23,858 bases of DNA, from assembly GCA_964418645.1 (NCBI GenBank), contig CAYQME010000037.1, forward strand, positions 1 through 23,858. Direction: 5' to 3'. The first letter of the stretch is position 1, and every line of letters begins with the position of its first letter. The notes beneath the pieces are model-generated. The model saw only the letters and a list, made by a program, of their open reading frames with translations. It did no database searches and was not told the origin of the DNA. Below are positions 1 through 8,445 of this stretch, in pieces. A program made the position numbers and the translations under genes. The stretch is from JAADHG01 sp964418645. GTDB taxonomy: Bacteria > Bacteroidota > Bacteroidia > Flavobacteriales > Flavobacteriaceae.

Positions 1-200
1 AGATAAGTAAAAATCCTAATAGAAAATCTACATTTATTTTAATTTATAAATACATTTTGAAATAATTAAATTACAAAAAAATGCATTTAATCGATTTATT
101 TTGCATTTCATCTATTTTTTACTTACATTTCGCTCAAATTAGCCCAAACACAAATTAATGGTTTTTAAGTCCCAAATTTAAAAATCATAACTTATTATTA
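1..200. other. AT-rich upstream region
   Basis: This 200-bp non-coding stretch precedes the large secreted repeat protein. It is very AT-rich and I see no open frame with coding character. It holds a candidate promoter (101-131) and a 7-bp dyad with arms at 79-85 and 102-108, whose right arm overlaps the -33 element of that promoter. The upstream gene, if there is one close by, lies outside the window. Confidence 0.6.
101..131 (+). promoter_or_regulatory. candidate Bacteroidota promoter for the T9SS repeat protein
   Basis: A TTG (101-103) is followed after 20 bp by TACATTTC (124-131). This matches the Bacteroidota form TTG-N(about 20)-TAnnTTTG except for the last base. It would give a leader of about 65 nt before the ATG at 201. 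The assignment rests only on the consensus and the spacing. Confidence 0.4.
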
Positions 201-3200
201 ATGAAAAGATTAACCTACTTAATGCTATGCATTTGGATTGCAAACACAGTATCTGCACAAAACATCTCGGTTGATAATACATTGTCTGCGCAAACACTAA
301 TTGAAAACAATTTAGCTGAAGGTTGCGTTGAAATAACAAACATTTCTTCGTCAGTAAATGGAACAGTAAATGGGCTCTCAAGTTTTGGGTATTTTGAAAG
401 AGCTAATTCTAACTTTCCTTTTGAAAATGGAATCATGCTTTCAACAGGTAATGCAAATTCAGGAGGAAATGCAACCAATATCAATATTTTAAATGATGGC
501 GATCTAACTTGGGGTACCGATTCAGATTTAGAAACTGCTTTAGGAATTTCTAATACTTTTAACGCGACATCTATTGAATTTGATTTTTTATCAATTTCTA
601 ATGTCATTCAGTTTAATTACATATTAGCTTCCGAAGAGTATTTTGGCAACTTCCCTTGTGAATATTCTGATGGCTTTGCATTTCTTATAAAAGAAGCCAA
701 CACCAATAATCCCTATGTTAATATTGCACTTATTCCTGGCACAAATATTCCTGTAAACACAAGTACTATTCACGATGAAATTGTTGGCTTTTGTGCTGCT
801 GAAAATCAACAATATTTTGATGGTTATAGTATGGGTGACACCAATTATAATGGAAGAACAACCACCTTATCTGCCGCTGCTACAATAATCCCAAATGTAC
901 AATATCACATTAAATTAGTAATTGCCGACCAGTCTGACCAAAACTACGATTCCGCAGTTTTTATACAAGGAAACAGTTTTAATCCCACCGTAAATTTAGG
1001 GCCAGATATTTCAACCTGTGCTCAAAATTATACCATTGATGGCGACATACAAAATCCATTAGCACAATATACTTGGTATCAAGATGGCGTATTACTTCCG
1101 GCAGAAAATAATAACACTTTAAACATTACAACGTCCGGAAATTATAATGTAGTAATTACAATTCCTTTAAACAATACCAACTGTGTTATTGAAGATAGTG
1201 TTATAATTAATTTAAGCTCTGAACAAACGGCGGATGCAATATCAGACTTTCAACTTTGTGATGATGCAAGTGAAGATGGTGTCGAAATTTTTGATCTTAC
1301 AATTAAAGATAATGAAGTACAAAATGCGGTATCTCCTGGAAATTATATTATTTCTTACCATCTTACCGATGCTGATGCACAAAACAATACAAATGCCATC
1401 ACAAACCCAATTCAAAACTCATCAAATCCACAAACCATTTATGTTAGAATTGAAGACACAAATGGTGGCTGTTTAGCTTATACCAGCTTTAACCTCATTG
1501 TAAATACCTTGCCTCAAATTACACTTCCAACACCAATAGTGATTTGTGATGATACTATTGCTGATGGTTCAACTCAAATAGACTTAACACAATCGGATGC
1601 CGAAATTACACAAGGAAACGCAAACTTAATGGTAAGCTACCATTATACACAAAATGAAGCTGAAACAGGCAACAACCCAATCCCATCACCTTATGTAAAC
1701 ACACTTCCTAACGAACAATTATTTGTTAGAATTCAAAATGCAATTACAGGTTGTTATACCACAACTACAATAAGCATTACTGTACTAGATAGACCAAATG
1801 TAAATGCAAATATACCACCTTTAAATGCTTGTGATAGCGATGATGATGGTTTTGCCTTTTTTGATTTAACAACCATTATTCCAGATATTCTCCAAGGTTT
1901 AACAGGCGTTACCGTAACATTTCATATTACAAATGCAGATGCACAAACAGGAAATAATCCTATTGCAGACGCTTCAAATTTTCAAAATACAATAGCCGAT
2001 ATTCAAACTATTTATGTGAGAATAGTAGATGACACAACAGGTTGCGCAACTATTGTACCTATAGCAATTCATACAAACTTACTAATTACAGGTACTCAAA
2101 TACAAGATTTTTATGTGTGTGATGACGATAGTGGTGATGGTATTGCTGAATTTGATTTACTCAATATCGCGTCACAAATAATAAATAATTTGGACAACGT
2201 TACTATAGCATTTTATGAAACTCAATTTGATATGGATAACAGCATCAATCCAATAGATCAAAATGTTCCTTATGTAGTTACAACTAGTCCTCAATTAATA
2301 TACCTTAAAATTGAGACCGCAACTTGTGGCTATGAAGCAGAAATTAATCTTTTTATAAATCCTCCAATAGTCTTACAGCCAATAAGTCCTATAGATTATT
2401 GCGATTCCGATGATGATGGTGTTATAGATTTAGAACTTTCAACCTTTGATGCTCTAGTACTAAATGGCTTAACAGGTGTTACAGTAAACTACTTTACAAG
2501 TGATGTCAATGCCAATAATAATGTAAATGCATTACAACAGATTTATACAAATACTTCCAACCCACAAACACTCTATGCTAGAGTTACATCAAACACTACT
2601 GCATGTTATAATACCATTGCTTTTGTTGTAAATATTATTCCTGCTCCAACTGTAAATTCGCCTTTAGAAATTATAATATGCGACAACGACCAAGATGGAT
2701 TTTCTATAGTAGATCTTGAAGCTATGATACCAAGTATTGTAGCAGATACTACGGATTTGGTAATTAGCTTTCACACAACACTAATCGACCAACAAAATAA
2801 CACTAATGCTATTTTAGTTCCAAGTGTATTTAATGCAACTACACAAACCATTTTTGCAAGAATAGAAAGTACAATTACAGGATGCTTTGCCTCTGCTGAA
2901 ATAAATATTATTGTAAATACACTACCTGAATTTATACCAATAAGCAACTTTGAAAACTGCGAATCCGATGGTGACCAAATAGCAGATTTTCTATTCAATT
3001 TAAAAGATGTCGAAATTTTAAATAACCAAACAGGAAAACGGGTGCTCTATTTTGAAACAGAATTAGATGCCATTAACAGAACCAATATCATAGACAAAAA
3101 TTCTAATTATAACAATACATCAAGTCCACAAACAATATACGTGAGAGTAGAAAATAATACCGATCAAGATTGTTTTGGTGTTTCGTCATTCAATTTAGAA

Positions 3201-5027
3201 GTTGGCTCATTTCCACTGTACAATCCGCCAACAAACTTTTTGGTTTGTGATGATATTTCTAATGATGGTTTTGAAAGTTTTGATTTAAACGATAAAATTC
3301 TTGAAATGTCTCAAGGCATTCCAGAAAGTCTAGAGATAACTTTGTACACGTCATTTGATGATGCTGAAAATTTACAGAACGAAATTCCATTGAATTATAC
3401 CAATATTACAAATCCGCAACAAATCTATGCACGTATTGAAAACGGAACATACTGCCATATTGTTGCAGAATTTGGTTTGAATGTCATTCAAGTACCAACC
3501 GTGAATTTACCAACAAACTTAACGGTTTGTGATAGCGATTACGATGGCGTTTCCACTTTTGATTTAACCGTTTCAGAATTCGAAATTTTAGATGTTAGAA
3601 ATAATGATATTGTCATTTCTTACTTTGAGTCAGAAGAAACTCTAGAAGCAAATATTAACCCTATTCTAAATTCGGATAGTTATAACAATATTACCAACCC
3701 GCAAACTGTATTTGTAAAAGTAACCAATACTGTTTCCGATTGTTATGTGACCATTCCACTAGAAATCACAGTAAATCTACCTCCTGTTCTCAATACAATT
3801 TCATCTATTGAAATTTGTGAGAATGATACTACTACGTACAATTTAAACGATGCTACAACTATATTTATTGATGACCTTACAAATATATCAGTATCATATT
3901 ACCTAAATAATACAGATGCACAAAACAGTCAAAACGCTATTGGAAATACCTATACTTATACTGCTACAAGTCAAACTATTTTTATTAGAGCCGATTTTAA
4001 TGACACCTCTTGCTCTGCTATTTCGTCTTTTGATTTGATTGTAAACCCAAATCCCATTGCAAACACACCACCAAATCTAGAAGATTGTGATGATGATTAT
4101 GACTTTGCACTTATTTTTGATTTATCACAACAAACTTCAACAGTATTAGGAAATCAAAATCCATCTCAATTTACAGTGTCTTATTATGAAAATATAACAG
4201 ATGCTACAAATGGAGAAAATGAAATTACAGATTTAAACTATAACGCTATTGATGGACAAGAAATCTTTGTAAGAGTTGAAAACGATGCAACATCCTGTTT
4301 TGATACTACATCCTTTGTTGTAACAGTACACAGAAAACCTGTCGTTGAAATTCCCGAACAAGTAATTTGTTTAGAAAATTTTCCATTGACGGTAATTGCA
4401 GGAGAAATTGTAGCAGGAGATACCTATTTATGGTCAACCAATGATACCACTTCAGAAATAGATATCGAACAAGTTGGTGAATATTGGGTAAAAGTAACCA
4501 CGCCTTTTGGTTGCGAAACTACAACCGTATTTAATGTTATAGAATCTGAACAAGCAACTATTGAAGTCACTGAAACTGTTGATTTCTCCGATCCTAACAA
4601 CATTACAATTACCATAAGTGGTATTGGCAACTATATGTATATTTTAGACGATGGTGAACCGCAAGATTCCAATATTTTTACCAATGTCTCCTTAGGCTAT
4701 CATATATTAACTATTATAGATTTAAATGGTTGCTCAGAAATTACCAAAGACATTGTCATTGTAGATACCCCTAAATTTTTCACACCAAATGGCGATGGGT
4801 ATTTTGATACTTGGCATATTACTGGTGTTGAAACCTTACCCGGAACTACCATAAACATCTTTGACAGATACGGTAAACAAATGACACACTTAACCTCTTC
4901 TACTCCTGGTTGGAATGGTACTTATAACGGACACAACATGCCAGCAAGCGATTATTGGTTTGTTGCCGATGTTAAAAAAGGAAATACCCAATTTCAAGTA
5001 AAAGGGCATTTTGCATTGAAAAGGTAA
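201..5027 (+). CDS. secreted choice-of-anchor L / T9SS type B sorting domain repeat protein
   Basis: This is a 1608-residue exported protein. A signal peptide (residues 1-20, ending TVSAQ) is followed by a region resembling the choice-of-anchor L domain (about 38-255, with the segments FPCEYSDGFAFLIK and QYFDGYS) and then a PKD/Ig-like segment (about 265-345). Eleven degenerate repeats of about 94 residues follow (about 346-1380), then another Ig/PKD-like stretch (about 1385-1520). The final 85 residues (from 1524, PKFFTPNGDGYFDTWHITG) are a T9SS type B, or gliding motility-associated, C-terminal sorting domain. Such proteins cross the outer membrane through T9SS and are anchored or released at the surface. 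The build suggests an adhesin or surface fibre, but the ligand is unknown. The architecture is clear and the function is inferred. uvrB downstream has its own promoter, so this gene is probably monocistronic. Confidence 0.93.
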   Translation: MKRLTYLMLCIWIANTVSAQNISVDNTLSAQTLIENNLAEGCVEITNISSSVNGTVNGLSSFGYFERANSNFPFENGIMLSTGNANSGGNATNINILNDGDLTWGTDSDLETALGISNTFNATSIEFDFLSISNVIQFNYILASEEYFGNFPCEYSDGFAFLIKEANTNNPYVNIALIPGTNIPVNTSTIHDEIVGFCAAENQQYFDGYSMGDTNYNGRTTTLSAAATIIPNVQYHIKLVIADQSDQNYDSAVFIQGNSFNPTVNLGPDISTCAQNYTIDGDIQNPLAQYTWYQDGVLLPAENNNTLNITTSGNYNVVITIPLNNTNCVIEDSVIINLSSEQTADAISDFQLCDDASEDGVEIFDLTIKDNEVQNAVSPGNYIISYHLTDADAQNNTNAITNPIQNSSNPQTIYVRIEDTNGGCLAYTSFNLIVNTLPQITLPTPIVICDDTIADGSTQIDLTQSDAEITQGNANLMVSYHYTQNEAETGNNPIPSPYVNTLPNEQLFVRIQNAITGCYTTTTISITVLDRPNVNANIPPLNACDSDDDGFAFFDLTTIIPDILQGLTGVTVTFHITNADAQTGNNPIADASNFQNTIADIQTIYVRIVDDTTGCATIVPIAIHTNLLITGTQIQDFYVCDDDSGDGIAEFDLLNIASQIINNLDNVTIAFYETQFDMDNSINPIDQNVPYVVTTSPQLIYLKIETATCGYEAEINLFINPPIVLQPISPIDYCDSDDDGVIDLELSTFDALVLNGLTGVTVNYFTSDVNANNNVNALQQIYTNTSNPQTLYARVTSNTTACYNTIAFVVNIIPAPTVNSPLEIIICDNDQDGFSIVDLEAMIPSIVADTTDLVISFHTTLIDQQNNTNAILVPSVFNATTQTIFARIESTITGCFASAEINIIVNTLPEFIPISNFENCESDGDQIADFLFNLKDVEILNNQTGKRVLYFETELDAINRTNIIDKNSNYNNTSSPQTIYVRVENNTDQDCFGVSSFNLEVGSFPLYNPPTNFLVCDDISNDGFESFDLNDKILEMSQGIPESLEITLYTSFDDAENLQNEIPLNYTNITNPQQIYARIENGTYCHIVAEFGLNVIQVPTVNLPTNLTVCDSDYDGVSTFDLTVSEFEILDVRNNDIVISYFESEETLEANINPILNSDSYNNITNPQTVFVKVTNTVSDCYVTIPLEITVNLPPVLNTISSIEICENDTTTYNLNDATTIFIDDLTNISVSYYLNNTDAQNSQNAIGNTYTYTATSQTIFIRADFNDTSCSAISSFDLIVNPNPIANTPPNLEDCDDDYDFALIFDLSQQTSTVLGNQNPSQFTVSYYENITDATNGENEITDLNYNAIDGQEIFVRVENDATSCFDTTSFVVTVHRKPVVEIPEQVICLENFPLTVIAGEIVAGDTYLWSTNDTTSEIDIEQVGEYWVKVTTPFGCETTTVFNVIESEQATIEVTETVDFSDPNNITITISGIGNYMYILDDGEPQDSNIFTNVSLGYHILTIIDLNGCSEITKDIVIVDTPKFFTPNGDGYFDTWHITGVETLPGTTINIFDRYGKQMTHLTSSTPGWNGTYNGHNMPASDYWFVADVKKGNTQFQVKGHFALKR
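1236..4340 (+). repeat. eleven tandem degenerate protein repeats (93-96 codons each)
   Basis: The first conserved cysteine codon of each repeat falls at 1257, 1545, 1830, 2118, 2400, 2679, 2958, 3246, 3528, 3816 and 4086, a period of 270-288 bp. The pattern is a Cys-Asp-rich loop (often CDSDDDG), FDL, a VSY strand, an NNxN segment, a PQTIYVRI-like strand, a second Cys (often TGC) and a closing strand ending near VNxLP. The repeats are diverged at DNA level, so this is an old expansion and not recent slippage. Repeat 10 lacks the DxDxDG loop. Confidence 0.9.
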
Positions 5028-5060
5028 GCTCTAATTAACACAAAATTATTAAAGTGCATA

Positions 5061-5091
5061 TTGTAGTATTACTACAATTCATTTAGCTTTG
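5061..5091 (+). promoter_or_regulatory. uvrB promoter, apparently leaderless
   Basis: TTG (5061-5063), a 20-bp spacer and TAGCTTTG (5084-5091) match the Bacteroidota consensus TTG-N20-TAnnTTTG exactly. The -7 box ends 5 bp before the uvrB ATG at 5097. Transcription should therefore start at, or within a few bases of, the start codon. Confidence 0.7.
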
Positions 5092-5096
5092 CAATT

Positions 5097-7100
5097 ATGC
5101 GTTTTAAAATTGAATCAGAATTTACTCCAACCGGAGACCAGCCCCAAGCTATAGAACAGCTAACAAAGGGTATATTCTCTAACGAAAAATACCAAACCCT
5201 TTTAGGGGTTACTGGTTCTGGAAAAACATTTACAGTTGCTAATGTGGTTCAGGAAATACAGCGTCCTACACTTGTATTGGCACATAACAAAACTTTGGCA
5301 GCGCAATTGTATTCTGAGTTTAAGCAATTCTTTCCTGAAAATGCGGTAGAGTATTTTGTGTCCTATTACGATTATTATCAACCCGAAGCTTATATTCCTG
5401 TGTCTGGTGTGTATATTGAAAAGGATTTATCGATTAATGAAGAAATTGAAAAAATGCGTTTGAGCGCCACTTCTTCCCTACTTTCTGGTCGTCGTGATGT
5501 ATTGGTAGTGGCTTCGGTATCTTGTATTTATGGAATTGGAAATCCTGTAGAGTTTCAAAAAAATGTCATCACCTTAAAACGAGATCAAGTTATTTCAAGA
5601 ACAAAACTATTGCATCAACTCGTACAGAGTTTGTATTCACGTACTGAAGCCGATTTTAATCATGGAAACTTCAGAATAAAAGGAGATACCGTAGATATCT
5701 TTCCGAGCTATGCAGATGATGCTTTTAGGATTCATTTTTTTGGTGATGAAATTGAAGAGATTGAAGCCTTTAATATTCAAACTAACAAAGTCATTGAAAA
5801 ATATGACAGACTTACCATTTACCCGGCAAATATGTTTGTAACCTCTCCTGATGTCTTGCAAAATGCCATTCATGATATTCAAGAAGATATGGTAAAACAA
5901 GTAGATTATTTTAAGGACATTGGCAAACATTTAGAAGCGAAACGTCTTAAAGAGCGTACAGAATTCGATTTAGAAATGATACGGGAATTAGGGTATTGTT
6001 CTGGTATCGAGAATTATTCGCGCTATTTAGATGGAAGAGAACCTGGAACACGACCATTTTGCTTACTAGATTATTTTCCTGATGATTATTTAATGGTAGT
6101 AGATGAAAGTCACGTTACCATTTCTCAAGTTCACGCTATGTATGGAGGCGATAGAAGTCGTAAAGAGAATTTAGTAGAATATGGATTCCGTTTACCAGCT
6201 GCAATGGATAATCGTCCTTTAAAATTTGAAGAATTTGAAGCCATTCAAAATCATGTTATTTATGTAAGTGCTACTCCAGCCGATTATGAACTGCAAAAAA
6301 CTGATGGTGTTTATGTAGAACAAGTGATACGGCCAACAGGACTTTTAGATCCCGAAATAGAAGTGCGCCCAAGTTTAAATCAGATTGACGATTTGATTGA
6401 AGAAATACAGTTTCGCGTAGAAAAAGACGAGCGTACTTTAGTAACTACTCTTACCAAACGTATGGCCGAAGAGCTTACTAAATATTTAGCTAGGATTAAC
6501 GTGCGCTGTCGCTACATACATAGTGATGTGGATACTTTAGAGCGTGTAGAAATTATGCAAGATCTACGCAAAGGATTATTTGATGTTCTGGTAGGTGTAA
6601 ATTTATTACGTGAAGGTTTAGATTTACCTGAAGTATCTCTAGTAGCCATTTTAGATGCCGATAAGGAAGGTTTTTTACGTTCGGCACGTTCTTTAACACA
6701 AACCGTAGGTAGAGCTGCACGACATCTTAATGGGAAAGCCATAATGTATGCTGATAAAATTACAAATAGTATGCAAAAAGCCATAGACGAAACCAATTAT
6801 CGTCGCGAAAAACAAATTTCATATAATACAGCAAACAACATTACACCAAAAGCTATTATTAAGAGCTTAGATAATGCGCTCACAAAAAATTCGGTAAGCA
6901 CCTATTATTACGAGTTAGAAGCTCAAAAAGCTGCAGAACCTGAAAGTGAGTACTTAACAAAACCTCAACTAGAAAAGAAAATTAAAGATAGACATAAACT
7001 TATGGAACAAGCCGCTAAAGAATTAGACTTTATGCTTGCTGCAAAAGTAAGAGACGAAATTAAGGCTTATCAAACCAAGTTAAAACAATTAAAAGTATAA
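5097..7100 (+). CDS. uvrB: UvrABC excinuclease subunit B
   Basis: UvrB is the damage-verifying helicase-like subunit of nucleotide excision repair. It is loaded on DNA by UvrA and recruits UvrC for incision. The 667-residue length is typical. Visible motifs are Walker A GVTGSGKT (37-44), the beta-hairpin YYDYYQPEAY (90-99), the DEAD-like Walker B VVDESH (334-339), the helicase motif SATP (391-394), motif VI QTVGRAARH (535-543), and a C-terminal UVR domain for UvrC contact (about 625-662). The first residues MRFKIESEFTPTGDQPQAI fit the family start, so the ATG at 5097 is right. No key residue is missing. The gene has its own promoter and stands alone; it is convergent with the small gene at 7122. 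Confidence 0.98.
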   Translation: MRFKIESEFTPTGDQPQAIEQLTKGIFSNEKYQTLLGVTGSGKTFTVANVVQEIQRPTLVLAHNKTLAAQLYSEFKQFFPENAVEYFVSYYDYYQPEAYIPVSGVYIEKDLSINEEIEKMRLSATSSLLSGRRDVLVVASVSCIYGIGNPVEFQKNVITLKRDQVISRTKLLHQLVQSLYSRTEADFNHGNFRIKGDTVDIFPSYADDAFRIHFFGDEIEEIEAFNIQTNKVIEKYDRLTIYPANMFVTSPDVLQNAIHDIQEDMVKQVDYFKDIGKHLEAKRLKERTEFDLEMIRELGYCSGIENYSRYLDGREPGTRPFCLLDYFPDDYLMVVDESHVTISQVHAMYGGDRSRKENLVEYGFRLPAAMDNRPLKFEEFEAIQNHVIYVSATPADYELQKTDGVYVEQVIRPTGLLDPEIEVRPSLNQIDDLIEEIQFRVEKDERTLVTTLTKRMAEELTKYLARINVRCRYIHSDVDTLERVEIMQDLRKGLFDVLVGVNLLREGLDLPEVSLVAILDADKEGFLRSARSLTQTVGRAARHLNGKAIMYADKITNSMQKAIDETNYRREKQISYNTANNITPKAIIKSLDNALTKNSVSTYYYELEAQKAAEPESEYLTKPQLEKKIKDRHKLMEQAAKELDFMLAAKVRDEIKAYQTKLKQLKV

Positions 7101-7121
7101 ATCTATCTTATAAAATGCAGT

Positions 7122-7523
7122 TTAGTTATATTGTGTTTTAAATATATCAATCAAGAAATCTGGAGGTATAATTTTATATGGAAAACTTTCCATTAAATCC
7201 AGTACTTTATTAATAGCTTCATGACCAAGACCCATTCTAAGTCCAAAATTATGAAGTCTTATTAAATCTTTTTCTGCAATATCCTCATCTAAGTGCATTA
7301 GTAAAACCAACCTGTGAAACTGTACAATACGTTCACTGTGCGATTTTAAATGAATATGGGTTACTGGATTATCTAATAAATAGTTAAAATCTTCACGAGT
7401 AATCTCTAATTGCTTAGCAACTCCACGTAAAAAATTATATTCTATTTCTTTAAGGCTATTATCAATTCGGGCGAATGCTATCATTTCTGAGAGCAAACTT
7501 AATTTTTCAACACGATTTATCAT
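7122..7523 (-). CDS. small TerB-like helical protein
   Basis: This 133-residue protein has no signal peptide and is presumably cytoplasmic. It is predicted to be all-helical. Two similar halves each contain an acidic helix-turn-helix pattern: FARIDNSLKEIEYNFLRGVA, and LDEDIAEKD followed by the GLGHEAINKVL helix. This recalls the TerB fold of tellurite-resistance-associated proteins, but no Ter operon partners are present. Its 3' end lies 21 bp from the end of uvrB on the opposite strand, with no clear terminator between. My recollection is that similar small proteins in Flavobacteriia are sometimes misnamed as excinuclease subunit B, but nothing in this sequence resembles UvrB. The TerB-like assignment is tentative and the role is unknown. 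Confidence 0.75.
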   Translation of the reverse strand: MINRVEKLSLLSEMIAFARIDNSLKEIEYNFLRGVAKQLEITREDFNYLLDNPVTHIHLKSHSERIVQFHRLVLLMHLDEDIAEKDLIRLHNFGLRMGLGHEAINKVLDLMESFPYKIIPPDFLIDIFKTQYN

Positions 7524-7897
7524 GGCCGAGGGTGAATTAATTATTGATTATATAAAATTAGTCATAATTATACTTTAATAATCGTTGATATAATGTAACT
7601 CATCGAATATTTGACGTCATTTCATCGTCTTTTTTTTGCTTTAAAGTACATAAAACACTTAATCCATTGTTTCTCAATTATTTACAATATATCTATTAAT
7701 ATACTAAAACAAGGAATAATTCGTTTACTTCTTTAGAATTTTATATAAATATTTTAATTCTATAACCCTACTTCTTTTACAATAATAATTAGAAAACTAA
7801 AACATTGTTCTCAAATCGATTTTTAATAAAAAATATGGCATTAAAAAACTCCTAAGAAATACCTAGGAGTTTTTAAGACTAATTCAAAATAGAAAAT
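7524..7897. other. long AT-rich gene-free stretch
   Basis: These 374 bp lie between two minus-strand genes. I find no open frame with coding character on either strand, no tRNA and no clear promoter. The right end contains the terminator of the gene at 7898 (7844-7874). A 7-bp inverted repeat (TAGAATT/AATTCTA, arms 7734-7740 and 7756-7762) is present but could arise by chance in such AT-rich DNA. The left end is the 5' leader and promoter region of the TerB-like gene. Confidence 0.6.
7844..7874 (-). terminator. intrinsic terminator of the small exported protein gene
   Basis: An 11-bp stem (7844-7854 with 7864-7874, AAAAACTCCTA pairing with TAGGAGTTTTT) encloses a 9-nt loop. On the minus strand the hairpin ends in a run of T. 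It lies 24 bp beyond the stop codon of the gene at 7898, which fixes its direction. Confidence 0.8.
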
Positions 7898-8242
7898 CTA
7901 TTCATCGAGTGTAACTCTTACTGGCACAATAAATATTTTGTCTACAGCATTTACTACTGAAGGCAGTTCATTATAGTTTAATCTACTTTTAATAAAACTT
8001 TCAATTCGTGTATTTTCAGAATCTACAGACAAAACAACGATTTCGTTGTTTTTGTTTAATGTAAGCGTTACCTGCGCTACAATTTCTTTCTCAACTAAAA
8101 AACTTGGATTTTTTAATAGTTTACCAATTTCGGTTGTAATTACAGCTGAATCAGCTTTTAGGTCTTCGGAAGTTGTACTTGCAAAAAGTACGCTGTTAAA
8201 AGTTAATACAACAACTAACAGTAATGCTTTGATTGTTTTCAT
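7898..8242 (-). CDS. small exported protein, TonB-C-like fold suspected
   Basis: This is a 114-residue protein of unknown function. I chose the ATG at 8240-8242 over an in-frame ATG at 8299 because it opens directly into a signal peptide (MKTIKALLLVVVLTFNSVLFAS), while the longer form would put 19 polar residues in front. The mature part has alternating strands (QVTLTLNKNNEIVVLSVDSE), a helix, and a last strand KIFIVPVRVTL. This resembles the C-terminal domain of TonB-like proteins, but without the usual conserved motif. It is probably periplasmic. It has its own terminator and no obvious operon partner. The fold is inferred by eye; the exported nature is fairly secure. Confidence 0.75.
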   Translation of the reverse strand: MKTIKALLLVVVLTFNSVLFASTTSEDLKADSAVITTEIGKLLKNPSFLVEKEIVAQVTLTLNKNNEIVVLSVDSENTRIESFIKSRLNYNELPSVVNAVDKIFIVPVRVTLDE

Positions 8243-8394
8243 AATTGTTCGTTTTTTTAATTGATTTAAATAAAATGATTGATGTCTTATAGACTGCATT
8301 TAAATAACAATTGTTACATCAACTTTGATTAATTAACTATTGTTTAACGCTAATTAATAGTTTTTTAACATTGAGAAGAAGAATTTCATAAAAA

Positions 8395-8421
8395 AAGAGC
8401 AATGTTTTTTACATTACTCTT
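8395..8421 (-). terminator. intrinsic terminator of sucC
   Basis: An 11-bp stem (8395-8405 with 8411-8421) has a 5-nt T loop on the plus strand and is followed on the minus strand by seven or more T (8396 down to 8391). One pair is C/A on the plus strand but G/T wobble on the minus strand. This supports function on the minus-strand transcript, 24 bp past the sucC stop. Confidence 0.8.
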
Positions 8422-8445
8422 AAAAAATGCTATATAATTTTGTTC

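Noticed and set aside
1236..4340. CRISPR-like or recent tandem repeat array
   Set aside because: The period of 270-288 bp is in frame with a protein repeat and the units are strongly diverged. There are no short identical repeats with spacers.
5637..5930. Open frame antisense to uvrB
   Set aside because: It lies wholly inside a clear uvrB coding region, and its translation has no recognisable domain or start context. Other antisense or out-of-frame openings inside sucC, lysA, the VPS10-like gene and the repeat protein were left out for the same reason.
7734..7762. TAGAATT/AATTCTA inverted repeat as a terminator or operator
   Set aside because: The stem is pure AT-rich sequence with one G-C pair per arm, has no suitable tail, and is expected by chance in this composition.
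8243..8299. Longer start for the small exported protein
   Set aside because: The extra 19 residues are polar and would bury the signal peptide.
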